Source: JAYPCI01 sp038124645 (GTDB taxonomy: Bacteria; Pseudomonadota; Alphaproteobacteria; Pelagibacterales; Pelagibacteraceae). From it: a DNA stretch of 64,000 bases. Location of the stretch: positions 8,292 to 72,291 of the forward strand of contig JAYPCI010000004.1 in the NCBI GenBank assembly GCA_038124645.1, written 5' to 3'. Both the position numbers and the translations under genes were made by a program. The number at the start of each line of letters is the position of its first letter. The first letter of the stretch is position 1. The notes under the pieces were generated by a model, which was not told the DNA's origin, did no database searches, and saw only the letters and a list, made by a program, of their open reading frames with translations. Shown here piece by piece: positions 1 through 7,418 of this stretch.

Positions 1-691
1 TTTCTTTAACCAATATATTAACTGAATAAACGCCAAATTTTGGCAAAACATATTCTTTATATGAAATGTTGCATGTTGGAAAACCTATAAGTCTTCCTTG
101 TTGTTTACCTTTGATTACTTTACCAACTACAGACCATTTTCTGCCCAACATTTTATTAGCTAATTCAATTTTTCCATTATTTATTAATTTTCTGATCCAT
201 GAAGAAGAATATAAATATTTACCTTTTTTTTTGGGAGCGACTACAATTGTTTTATAATTAAAATTTTTCTCATTTTGTTTTAATGTCTTAATGTTACCTG
301 TACGATTTTTTCCAAACAAAAAATTTTTGCTTACAATTACATATTTTGCTTTTAATTGTGAAAATATTATTTTTTTAATAAATTGGTGGGCATTTAAATT
401 TGAAAATGCTTTATTAAATTTTATTAAAAGTAAATAATTAACTTTATTTTTTTTTAGATAAAAAACTTTTTGTGTATCTGAATTTAATCTAAAAAAATCT
501 ATCTTTTTAAAAAAGATATAGGGAAGAGGTTTAAAACTTATAATGCCAAAATTTGTTTTATTTCTTTTTGAAATTTTTTTAGCAATTTTAAATAACTTTT
601 GATGACCTAAATGCACACCATCAAAATTACCAATCGCAACAACCGATCTAAGAAATTTTTTTTTTATATTTTTAGATTGAATGATTTCCAT
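1..691 (-). CDS. ribF: Bifunctional riboflavin kinase / FMN adenylyltransferase (C-terminus beyond window)
   Basis: Makes FMN from riboflavin and ATP, then FAD from FMN. My translation of the minus strand from the ATG at 691 gives an N-terminal FAD synthetase domain with the nucleotidyl-transferase motif GNFDGVHLGH at about residues 21-30. The riboflavin kinase domain begins around residue 190 with GKVIKGKQQGRLIGFPTCNI, the family's GxxxGRxxGFPT signature. About 230 codons are visible and the 3' end lies left of the window; a full RibF has about 310. It starts 4 bp after the HAD phosphatase gene on the same strand, a pairing common in Alphaproteobacteria. The HAD gene may act in flavin or other phosphate-ester metabolism, but that is inference. 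Identity is secure. Confidence 0.93.
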   Translation of the reverse strand, partial: MEIIQSKNIKKKFLRSVVAIGNFDGVHLGHQKLFKIAKKISKRNKTNFGIISFKPLPYIFFKKIDFFRLNSDTQKVFYLKKNKVNYLLLIKFNKAFSNLNAHQFIKKIIFSQLKAKYVIVSKNFLFGKNRTGNIKTLKQNEKNFNYKTIVVAPKKKGKYLYSSSWIRKLINNGKIELANKMLGRKWSVVGKVIKGKQQGRLIGFPTCNISYKEYVLPKFGVYSVNILVKE

Positions 692-695
692 TTAA

Positions 696-1502
696 TTATT
701 TTAATTCCTCTAAATAATAATCAACGTTAACTTTCAATTTATTTGAAAGATTTTGAATATCATTGCTATTCTTAATATCTGTTTTATGAATACCGTTAAC
801 AATAAATACACTATCGTAGTTCAAATTATTTGCTCCCTTAATGTCAGTATTAAGATTATCTCCAATGACTAAAACTTTCTCCGCTTTATCTTTTACACAT
901 ATCTGGTAAATGCTTTTATAGGGTTTACCAAAATAAGTTACTTTGCCACCAAGTTTTTCAAATTCTTTAGCAACACTTCCAGCACATAATTCTAATATGG
1001 GACCTCGGTGTACTACTAAATCAGGATTCGTGCATATCATTTCCTTTTTGATTTGATCTTTTAACAAATCTTTATAGTGATTAAGATTATCTGTATGCTC
1101 ATCAAACAAACCGGTACATAAAATATATTCGCACTTTTCTAGTTCAGTTTTATTATGCTCAAAATTCTCAAATAAACTAACATCTCTTTTAGCTCCCAAA
1201 TGAAAAAATTTTTTATCTTTCATTTGTGTCTGAAGATAGATTAATGAAGCTTCTCCTGAAGTTAAAACATGTTTAACTAAATTTTCAGAAAACCCCATAT
1301 TTAATAAAAATTTTACGACAGGTTTATTAGGTCTAGGAGCATTAGACATAAATACCACTTTTTTGTTCTCTTTAAGAAGTCGAGATGCAAAGTTAACTGC
1401 TTCGGCATTAGGTTTAATGCCATTATGCATAACCCCCCAAAGATCAATTAAAAAAGTGTTATAATTTTTGTAAATTTCTGATACTGAACTGATTTTTTTC
1501 AA
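696..1502 (-). CDS. HAD-superfamily class IIA hydrolase (TIGR01459-like)
   Basis: A 268-residue phosphatase-like protein of the haloacid dehalogenase superfamily. Motif I is DLWGVMHNG at about residues 20-28, motif II is FMSNAPRP, the motif III lysine is in GKPYKS, and motif IV is GDNLNTDIKGA. Motif I has the nucleophile Asp followed by Leu-Trp, so the usual second Asp is Trp; DxWGVxHxG is, as far as I know, characteristic of this subfamily rather than a lesion. It lies 4 bp upstream of ribF on the same strand, so the two are probably co-transcribed. The true substrate is unknown. An NMP, sugar-phosphate or flavin-related phosphatase role is possible, but none is shown by the sequence. Confidence 0.85.
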   Translation of the reverse strand: MKKISSVSEIYKNYNTFLIDLWGVMHNGIKPNAEAVNFASRLLKENKKVVFMSNAPRPNKPVVKFLLNMGFSENLVKHVLTSGEASLIYLQTQMKDKKFFHLGAKRDVSLFENFEHNKTELEKCEYILCTGLFDEHTDNLNHYKDLLKDQIKKEMICTNPDLVVHRGPILELCAGSVAKEFEKLGGKVTYFGKPYKSIYQICVKDKAEKVLVIGDNLNTDIKGANNLNYDSVFIVNGIHKTDIKNSNDIQNLSNKLKVNVDYYLEELK

Positions 1503-1588
1503 AATATAGCCTCACAACCCTTATAGAAAAGTTATCAAAATATAGCAATATCAAGCTTTTTGTAACTCTGGTTTACTCTAGATACCCT

Positions 1589-1617
1589 CTTGAAAAATAC
1601 CAAAAAAAACACCATAT
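1589..1617 (+). promoter_or_regulatory. Sigma-32 (RpoH)-type heat-shock promoter of groESL
   Basis: CTTGAAA at 1589-1595 is followed after 14 bases by CACCATAT at 1610-1617. This matches the enterobacterial RpoH consensus CTTGAAA-N11-16-CCCCATnT at all 7 positions of the -35 and all but one of the -10. It lies about 34 bp before the groES ATG. No CIRCE inverted repeat (TTAGCACTC-N9-GAGTGCTAA) is visible in 1503-1650, so heat control is probably by sigma-32 rather than HrcA. Confidence 0.72.
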
Positions 1618-1650
1618 GAGTTCAATAAATAGAAACTAGAGGAGATTTAA

Positions 1651-1944
1651 ATGAAATTCAGACCTTTACATGACAGGGTACTAATAAAAGTACTAGACAG
1701 TGAAGAAAAAACATCAGGTGGAATTATTATTCCCGATACCGCAAAAGAAAAACCCCAGGAAGGTGAAGTTGTAGCAGTTGGTCCAGGAGCCAAAACAGAA
1801 GATGGTAAATTAATCCCAATGGATGTCAAAATTGGAGATCGAGTACTATTTGGAAAGTGGTCTGGTACCGAAGTTAAAATTGACGGTAAAGAATACAGCA
1901 TTATGAAAGAGTCAGACATAATGGGAATTTCTACTAAAAAATAA
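1651..1944 (+). CDS. groES: Co-chaperonin GroES (Hsp10)
   Basis: The heptameric lid of the GroEL folding chamber in the cytoplasm. The 97-residue length is typical. It begins MKFRPLHDRVLIKVL, has the mobile loop SEEKTSGGIIIPDTAKEKP around residues 17-35, and ends in the family's GKEYSIMKESDIMGI region. A clear ribosome binding site (AGAGGAG) sits 8 bases before the ATG. It is the first gene of the groES-groEL operon, with 17 bp to groEL, under the sigma-32-like promoter described separately. Confidence 0.98.
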   Translation: MKFRPLHDRVLIKVLDSEEKTSGGIIIPDTAKEKPQEGEVVAVGPGAKTEDGKLIPMDVKIGDRVLFGKWSGTEVKIDGKEYSIMKESDIMGISTKK

Positions 1945-1961
1945 TTAAAAAGGAGAAAACA

Positions 1962-3620
1962 ATGGCAAAAGTAATTAAATTCAATACTGAGGCAAGAGCA
2001 AAAATGCTTCGAGGAGTAGATATTCTTGCAGACGCAGTGAAGGTAACTTTGGGACCTAAAGGGCGTAATGTGGTGATTGATAAATCATATGGTGCTCCAA
2101 GAACCACAAAAGATGGGGTAAGTGTAGCCAAAGAAATCGAACTAGAAGATAAATTTGAAAATATGGGTGCGCAGATGGTTAAAGAAGTTGCTAGCAAAAC
2201 TAACGATAATGCTGGTGACGGTACTACGACTGCAACTATATTAACTCAGGCAATCGTTCGAGAGGGAATGAAATATGTCACTGCTGGAATGAACCCTATG
2301 GATATTAAACGAGGTATAGATAAAGCTGTTGAGTCAGTTATTGAAAAATTAAAATCCTCATCGAAAAAAGTAAAAGCTAATGAAGAAGTAGCTCAGGTAG
2401 GTACAATATCTGCTAATGGAGAAAAATCTATTGGAGATATGATCTCTAAAGCTATGCAAAAAGTAGGTAATGAGGGTGTTATAACTGTTGAGGAAGCAAA
2501 AGGAATAGAAACTGAACTTGATGTTGTTGAAGGTATGCAATTTGATAGAGGATATTTGTCTCCATACTTTGTAACTAATGCTGACAAGATGACAACTGAG
2601 TTGGAAAATCCTTTAGTGTTATTACACGAAGCAAAATTAACTAATTTACAACCGATGATCCCATTATTAGAGTCTGTAGTTCAAGCGAATAGACCTTTAA
2701 TGATTATTGCTGAAGATGTTGAAGGTGAAGCTTTAGCAACTCTAGTAGTGAATAAACTACGAGGTGGATTAAAAGTTGTTGCTGTTAAAGCGCCAGGTTT
2801 TGGTGACCGTAGAAAAGCGATGCTAGAAGATTTAGCTATTCTAACTGGTGGACAAGTAATTTCTGAAGAGCTAGGTATTAAACTCGAAAATGTAAAAATA
2901 AGTGATTTGGGTTCTTGTAAAAAAGTTAAAATAGATAAAGAAAATAGTACTGTAGTTGGTGGTGAAGGTAAAAAATCTGACATTGAAGCACGTTGCAACA
3001 GAATCAGACAAGAAATCACTGAAACAACTTCGGATTATGATAAAGAGAAATTACAAGAAAGACTTGCTAAACTTGCTGGTGGTGTCGCTGTAATCAAAGT
3101 TGGCGGTGCAACTGAGGTTGAAGTGAAAGAAAGAAAAGATAGAGTTGAAGACGCTTTAAATGCAACCAGAGCAGCAGTTGAAGAAGGTGTGGTTGTTGGT
3201 GGTGGCTGTGCTCTACTTTATGCTTCTCAAGAACTTGATAAAGTTAAAGTATCAGGTGATGACCAAAAAGCCGGTTTAGAGATAGTTAAAAAAGCATTAC
3301 AAGCACCAATTAGACAAATAACAGCTAATGCTGGCGTAGATGGTTCAGTAGTTGTTGGTAAACTTTTAGAAGGTAAAAAAGCTTCTCAAGGTTTTGATGC
3401 ACAAAATGAAGAGTACGTCGATATGTTCCAAAAAGGAATTATCGACCCAACTAAAGTTGTAAGATCTGCTCTTCAAGACGCAGCATCTATTGCAGGGTTA
3501 TTAATAACAACTGAAGCAATGATTGCCGATAAGCCTGAAGAAAAAGATAGTACTCCTGGAATGCCTGGTGGAATGGGCGGCATGGGAGGAATGGGCGGCA
3601 TGGGCGGCATGGGAATGTAA
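1962..3620 (+). CDS. groEL: Chaperonin GroEL (Hsp60)
   Basis: The ATP-driven double-ring chaperonin that folds cytoplasmic proteins with GroES. At 552 residues it is full length. It carries the nucleotide-binding motif TLGPKGRNVV near residue 30, DGVSVAKEIE, and NAGDGTTTATIL around residues 81-92. The C-terminus is the usual flexible Gly-Gly-Met repeat tail, from about residue 533 to the end. A Shine-Dalgarno (AAGGAG) precedes the ATG. It is followed by a strong terminator hairpin at 3651-3680. Only one groEL copy is seen here. Confidence 0.98.
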   Translation: MAKVIKFNTEARAKMLRGVDILADAVKVTLGPKGRNVVIDKSYGAPRTTKDGVSVAKEIELEDKFENMGAQMVKEVASKTNDNAGDGTTTATILTQAIVREGMKYVTAGMNPMDIKRGIDKAVESVIEKLKSSSKKVKANEEVAQVGTISANGEKSIGDMISKAMQKVGNEGVITVEEAKGIETELDVVEGMQFDRGYLSPYFVTNADKMTTELENPLVLLHEAKLTNLQPMIPLLESVVQANRPLMIIAEDVEGEALATLVVNKLRGGLKVVAVKAPGFGDRRKAMLEDLAILTGGQVISEELGIKLENVKISDLGSCKKVKIDKENSTVVGGEGKKSDIEARCNRIRQEITETTSDYDKEKLQERLAKLAGGVAVIKVGGATEVEVKERKDRVEDALNATRAAVEEGVVVGGGCALLYASQELDKVKVSGDDQKAGLEIVKKALQAPIRQITANAGVDGSVVVGKLLEGKKASQGFDAQNEEYVDMFQKGIIDPTKVVRSALQDAASIAGLLITTEAMIADKPEEKDSTPGMPGGMGGMGGMGGMGGMGM

Positions 3621-3650
3621 TCCCATTCTTTCAAACTTAAGAATTATAAA

Positions 3651-3680
3651 ACCCCAAGTATTTACTTGGGGTTTTTTTTT
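3651..3680. terminator. Bidirectional intrinsic terminator, groEL / hisG
   Basis: The stem ACCCCAAGTA (3651-3660) pairs with TACTTGGGGT (3663-3672). It is followed by T8 on the plus strand, and by TTTT on the minus strand beyond the other arm. It should end groESL transcripts, and also the minus-strand hisS-hisZ-hisG transcript. The hisG stop codon (3662-3664) lies in the loop and its last codons lie inside the stem. Confidence 0.88.
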
Positions 3681-4366
3681 ATCTTGTTTAAAAAACTTTT
3701 AATCTTAGTTTTTTTATTTTTATTATTTAAAGAAGTTGATGAAGCTAAAATGCAAGCAGACGAACTTAAAATATTACCATCTTTGAGTATTCTTAATTTA
3801 TTCGCTCTTAAAGTTTTTCCAGAAGAAGTTATATCAGTTATTAACTCAGATTGATTAGTGTAGGGATAGACTTCTGTCGAACCAAGGCTATTAACAATTT
3901 TATATTTGTACAAACCTTTGGACTCAAAAAATTCATTAGTTAAATTGGGATATTTTGTAGCAACTCTAAGTTTACCGGTGTCTTGTTTATTAAAAGTAAA
4001 ACTAATTTCTTCTAAATCTGCCATCGTTTGTACATCAATCCAATCTTTAGGTACTGCAACAACTAGGTCAGCAAATCCAAAGTTAAGTTTTTTAATTACT
4101 TTAATTTTTTTTTGAATACCTGTTGCAGTTTCTTTTAAAAGATCAAGCCCTGATATACCAATATCTATAGAACCGTCAGCTAATCTTTCAATTATTTCTC
4201 GAGCATGAGAATATATAATTTTAATATTTTTATTGTTTTTTACCTCACTTAAATATTCTCTACCACTATTTCTGATAGCAACATTATTTTTACGCAACAA
4301 ATTAATGCTCTTATCTTTTAATCTACCTTTGCTTGGCAAGCCAACAATTAGATAATCTTTAATCAT
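3662..4366 (-). CDS. hisG: ATP phosphoribosyltransferase catalytic subunit, short form
   Basis: Catalyses the first step of histidine synthesis: ATP plus PRPP gives phosphoribosyl-ATP. At 234 residues it is the short HisG_S form, which lacks the C-terminal allosteric domain and needs HisZ as regulatory partner; hisZ lies directly upstream and overlaps it by 8 bp. Features include the N-terminal GLPSKGRL, DIGISGLDLLKE around residues 73-84, and the PRPP-loop region GSTEVYPYTNQSELI around residues 163-177. The C-terminal 20 residues are very lysine- and asparagine-rich. The last codons and the stop are inside the shared terminator hairpin. No other his biosynthesis genes are in the window. Confidence 0.93.
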   Translation of the reverse strand: MIKDYLIVGLPSKGRLKDKSINLLRKNNVAIRNSGREYLSEVKNNKNIKIIYSHAREIIERLADGSIDIGISGLDLLKETATGIQKKIKVIKKLNFGFADLVVAVPKDWIDVQTMADLEEISFTFNKQDTGKLRVATKYPNLTNEFFESKGLYKYKIVNSLGSTEVYPYTNQSELITDITSSGKTLRANKLRILKDGNILSSSACILASSTSLNNKNKKTKIKSFLNKIKKNPK

Positions 4367-5387
4367 AGTTCACAGCTCCACCCGTTGCAGTTATTTTTCT
4401 TTTAGAACCAAGTGTTTGAATTAAATTATTATAACGTCCTCCTGATGCGATTGGTTGGGAATTGTTTGCTGAAAAGATTTCAAAAACAAACCCTGAATAA
4501 TATTCAGCACCTCTACCTACTGCCGCAGAGAAAAATATTTTTGAATTTTTAAAATTTTTTTTATTAAAATTAACATTTGTTTTAAACTTAAGTTTATATT
4601 TTTTCATAAATTGATTAAGTCTTAAATCAAGCTTGTCTAATGGAGTTTCAATATTCAAAAATTCATTAATAATTCGATAAATCTTTTTTCCATCAATTTT
4701 AGATCGAGGTTGTTTTATCTTTTTCTCAAACCTGGACGTAATATCTGAAATTTTTCGACCAGCAATTAAACTTTTTTGATTATTTTTCTTCAATTTTAAA
4801 AATATATTTTTATCTGATTTGAATACTAAATTATCAATATCTGAACCTGATTTTAATCTTTTCAATAATTCATTAAAATAACTCTGTCTCCAAAAATGAC
4901 GGATAAATCTTAACTTCCATCTTTTGGGTAAGTTAAGAGAGCCAATAAAATTATTAAATAAACTTATATCGTTTACTTTTATTTTGATATTTTTTTTCTG
5001 ATATTTCTTTAAAGTATAATAAATATTATTTAAGACTTCTAAATCAGCTTTGAATGATGGATTGCCAATAACTTCGCAACCGAGCTGATTTCGGACTAAA
5101 GATTTAGAACTAAAGGTTCTTCGATAAGCTTGATCAAAATATACATACTTAAAAACACCTTTTCTTTTGTTTTTCAAATAATCTAAACAGGCTGCAATGG
5201 TTAGGTCGGGTCGCAAACTAAAAGTTTTGCCATTATCATCATTAAAAGATAACAGTGACTTTTTAAAAATTTCTCCTGATCGCTCAATGATAATCTTTGA
5301 TTCAATAATGTTGTCAAACTTAACTTCGTTGAACTTTTTCTTTTTGAAATACTTTAAAAAGTTGTTAGAGAATTTTTTTAATTGCAT
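4359..5387 (-). CDS. hisZ: ATP phosphoribosyltransferase regulatory subunit HisZ
   Basis: A paralogue of the histidyl-tRNA synthetase catalytic domain that has lost aminoacylation and acts as the regulatory and structural partner of short HisG. The class II synthetase fold is recognisable from TFSLRPDLTIAACLDYL (about residues 54-70), VYFDQAYRR and the late YYSGFVFEIF and ASGGRYNNLI motifs. The two HisRS-specific histidine-binding motifs are degenerate, as usual for HisZ. At 342 residues it is a little shorter than usual and very rich in Lys and Asn. It lies between hisS, whose 3' end it overlaps by 23 bp, and hisG, so synthetase, regulatory subunit and enzyme form one operon. Confidence 0.88.
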   Translation of the reverse strand: MQLKKFSNNFLKYFKKKKFNEVKFDNIIESKIIIERSGEIFKKSLLSFNDDNGKTFSLRPDLTIAACLDYLKNKRKGVFKYVYFDQAYRRTFSSKSLVRNQLGCEVIGNPSFKADLEVLNNIYYTLKKYQKKNIKIKVNDISLFNNFIGSLNLPKRWKLRFIRHFWRQSYFNELLKRLKSGSDIDNLVFKSDKNIFLKLKKNNQKSLIAGRKISDITSRFEKKIKQPRSKIDGKKIYRIINEFLNIETPLDKLDLRLNQFMKKYKLKFKTNVNFNKKNFKNSKIFFSAAVGRGAEYYSGFVFEIFSANNSQPIASGGRYNNLIQTLGSKRKITATGGAVNYD

Positions 5388-6780
5388 TAACTAAATCCCC
5401 TAATTTCACTTTAATTTGTGCTTCAGACTTTTTCCACTCTTCTCTATCTTTTATAGACTCTGAGTCTAGTTTACCTTGTTTTAAATTTTTTACTGAAACT
5501 ACACCCTCCTTTTCTTCATCATCACCAAAAATTACTATAGCGGGAGCTGACCTTTTGTCTGCATATTTGAATTGTGCTTTTAATCCAGCATCTCCAGAAT
5601 AAATCTCAGAGTTAATAGAAGCACTACGGAGTGTATTTAAAATTTCCAAATATTTTGCATATTTAGTTTTATCTAAAACGCAAATAACAACTGGAGCAGT
5701 ATTAACAAATGTATTCTTTTTAATTTGTTGAATCGCATAAATCAGACGATCCAAACCTATTGAAATCCCAGTTGCAGGATATTCTGTTCCTTTAAATCGA
5801 GAAATTAAATTGTCATACCTTCCCCCTCCACCAACTGAACCAAATTCAACGACTTGCCCTTTATTATTTTTTATTTTTTCAGTTAAGACTGCTTCAAAAA
5901 TTGGTCCAGTATAATACTCAATCCCTCGTACTAAAGTGGGAGCAAATGAGCAATTTGAATTATTAAGATATGAAAAAATTTCTTTTAGTTCTTCTATGCC
6001 CTCATTGAAAATTTTATTTTTACTTAACTGTTTTGCTTTATCTAAATCAGAGCCACATTTTAAAAAATTAACAATCATTTCAATTTCTTGATCCTTAAGA
6101 TTAGCTCCTTTAGTAAAATCTCCTGAACGATCCTTTCTACCTTTTGATAATAATTGAATAACTCCATCCAAACCTAATCTATCCAGTTTATCTATTGCTC
6201 TTATGGCGGTTATCTTTTTCTTTGCATCACTTAACTTAATTTCTTCAAATAAACCTTGGATCAATTTTCGGTTACTAATATTAATAGTATACTGTGATTG
6301 ACTTAGGCCTATTTTTTTAAATGTGTCATCAAGCAAAACACAAAGTTCAGCATCAGCTAGTCTATTTGCAGATCCAACAATATCGGCATCGATTTGGTTA
6401 AATTCTCTATATCTTCCAGGTCCAGGTTTTTCGTTTCTAAAAACAGTACCAATTTGAAATCGTTTAAAGGGTCTAGGTAAGTTATCAAAATTTTTAGCTA
6501 CGTAGCGAGAAAGTGGTGCTGTTAAGTCATAGCGTAAAGAAATCCAATCTTTGCCATCTTTAAAACTAAAAACGCCATTCTCTGGACGATCTTCGTCTGG
6601 CAAAAACTTTCCTAAATTTTCAGTAAACTCGATTGAGGATGTTTCTAATTCCTCAAATCCAAACAAAGAAAAATTCTTCTTAATGTCCTCAATTAATTTG
6701 TTTTTAATCTGAAGATTGTTTTCCTGCTTGTCTTGAAAACCTAAAGGTAATTCAGGTTTTAATTTCTGTTTTTTTACCAT
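5365..6780 (-). CDS. hisS: Histidyl-tRNA synthetase
   Basis: A class II synthetase charging tRNA-His. Motif 2 is seen in FRNEKPGPGRYREFNQID, the histidine-specific motif in LVRGIEYYTGPIFEAV, and motif 3 in GGGGRYDNLI and GISIGLDRLI. An anticodon-binding domain follows from about residue 380. I set the start at the ATG at 6780 (471 residues, MVKKQKLKPELPLGFQDK). The open frame runs on to 6846, but that extension lies inside the tRNA-His gene. The only good Shine-Dalgarno, GGAG at 6790-6793, is the 3' acceptor strand of that tRNA, 9 bases before the ATG. It heads the hisS-hisZ-hisG operon. Confidence 0.95.
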   Translation of the reverse strand: MVKKQKLKPELPLGFQDKQENNLQIKNKLIEDIKKNFSLFGFEELETSSIEFTENLGKFLPDEDRPENGVFSFKDGKDWISLRYDLTAPLSRYVAKNFDNLPRPFKRFQIGTVFRNEKPGPGRYREFNQIDADIVGSANRLADAELCVLLDDTFKKIGLSQSQYTINISNRKLIQGLFEEIKLSDAKKKITAIRAIDKLDRLGLDGVIQLLSKGRKDRSGDFTKGANLKDQEIEMIVNFLKCGSDLDKAKQLSKNKIFNEGIEELKEIFSYLNNSNCSFAPTLVRGIEYYTGPIFEAVLTEKIKNNKGQVVEFGSVGGGGRYDNLISRFKGTEYPATGISIGLDRLIYAIQQIKKNTFVNTAPVVICVLDKTKYAKYLEILNTLRSASINSEIYSGDAGLKAQFKYADKRSAPAIVIFGDDEEKEGVVSVKNLKQGKLDSESIKDREEWKKSEAQIKVKLGDLVNAIKKIL

Positions 6781-6784
6781 TTTT

Positions 6785-6861
6785 TGGTACTCCGGGGCAG
6801 ATTCGAACTGCCGACATCTAGTTCCACAAACTAGCGCTCTAACCAACTGAGCTACCGGAGC
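6785..6861 (-). tRNA. tRNA-His (anticodon GTG)
   Basis: Read on the minus strand it folds as a complete cloverleaf. The acceptor GCTCCGG pairs with CCGGAGT, with a G1:U72 wobble. The anticodon stem CTAGT/ACTAG encloses loop TTGTGGA with anticodon GTG, and the T-arm contains GTTCGAATC. CCA is encoded (6785-6787). The discriminator is A73 and the base before G1 is T, so there is no encoded G-1. That combination is the known alphaproteobacterial departure from the otherwise general tRNA-His rule. It sits 4 bases upstream of its cognate synthetase gene hisS and is probably on the same transcript. Confidence 0.95.
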
Positions 6862-7100
6862 ATCCTCCTTATTTTTATATTAATTTTTTATAAATTTAAA
6901 TTGTTAATGACTATTAGCTAAGCAATAGCCTAGCATGCACATGGTGACTGTGCAGAAAAGTAGAATTATTTCTAAATAACGTTGTCATTATCTGTTATTT
7001 AGCAAATGTTATAAATTTTTCAAGGGTATTATCGGGACAAATAACAATTAGATAAAATCTAATTTTATACTGTCCCGCTAATTGTGAAAATATCGATTGA
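6862..7100. other. Structured intergenic stretch with three inverted repeats
   Basis: This 239-bp gap between tRNA-His and the cold-shock gene holds three consecutive inverted repeats. They are TGCACA/TGTGCA (6936-6941 / 6949-6954), CTAAATAAC/GTTATTTAG (6972-6980 / 6994-7002), and a two-level repeat with outer arms CGGGACA/TGTCCCG (7033-7039 / 7071-7077) and inner arms AATTAGAT/ATCTAATT (7046-7053 / 7057-7064). The part near 6925-6960 is more G+C-rich than the surroundings. The last hairpin lies 23 bases after the cold-shock stop codon and could end or protect that mRNA, although no T-run follows it. The other two are unexplained. No open frame of note was found. Confidence 0.5.
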
Positions 7101-7310
7101 TTATGATGTTTTCTGTAAATTTACTGCTGAAGGACCTTTTGGAGAATCTTCAACATCAAATGTTAACTCATCACCTTCGTTTAGGAACTTTAGACCAGCT
7201 GCTTTTACTGCAGAAGAGTGTACAAACACGTCTTTCTGTTTATCTTCACGTTCAATGAAACCATATCCTTTAGTTCCATTAAACCATTTTACTTTACCTT
7301 TTAGACTCAT
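7101..7310 (-). CDS. Cold-shock domain protein (CspA family)
   Basis: A 69-residue single cold-shock domain that binds single-stranded RNA or DNA and melts mRNA secondary structure. RNP1 is KGYGFIER (about residues 14-21) and RNP2 is DVFVHSS (about residues 28-34); the opening GKVKWFNGTKGYGF is diagnostic. It stands alone, with its own promoter candidate on one side and the structured stretch at 6862-7100 on the other. Nothing in the sequence decides whether it is cold-induced or constitutive. The leader predicted from the promoter is only about 30 bases, unlike the long thermosensor leader of E. coli cspA. Confidence 0.95.
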   Translation of the reverse strand: MSLKGKVKWFNGTKGYGFIEREDKQKDVFVHSSAVKAAGLKFLNEGDELTFDVEDSPKGPSAVNLQKTS

Positions 7311-7344
7311 TTTTATCCTTTATTAACTTTATTAAGAATGACCT

Positions 7345-7374
7345 CTCATATTAAATTTTAGCCAGATATGTCAA
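7345..7374 (-). promoter_or_regulatory. Candidate promoter of the cold-shock gene
   Basis: On the minus strand a perfect -35 TTGACA (7374-7369) is followed after 18 bases by TATGAG (7350-7345). The predicted start is about 30 bases before the cold-shock ATG. The -10 is a weak match, so confidence is moderate. Confidence 0.42.
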
Positions 7375-7418
7375 GTGTCTTTTTAGAAAATTAATATTAA
7401 TTACTCTATGTGGTTAAA

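Noticed and set aside
1503..1650. Possible CIRCE element before groES
   Set aside because: No TTAGCACTC/GAGTGCTAA inverted repeat is present, even allowing several mismatches.
6781..6846. Open frame continuing the hisS start upstream by 22 codons
   Set aside because: It lies inside the tRNA-His gene; the ATG at 6780 gives the family N-terminus.
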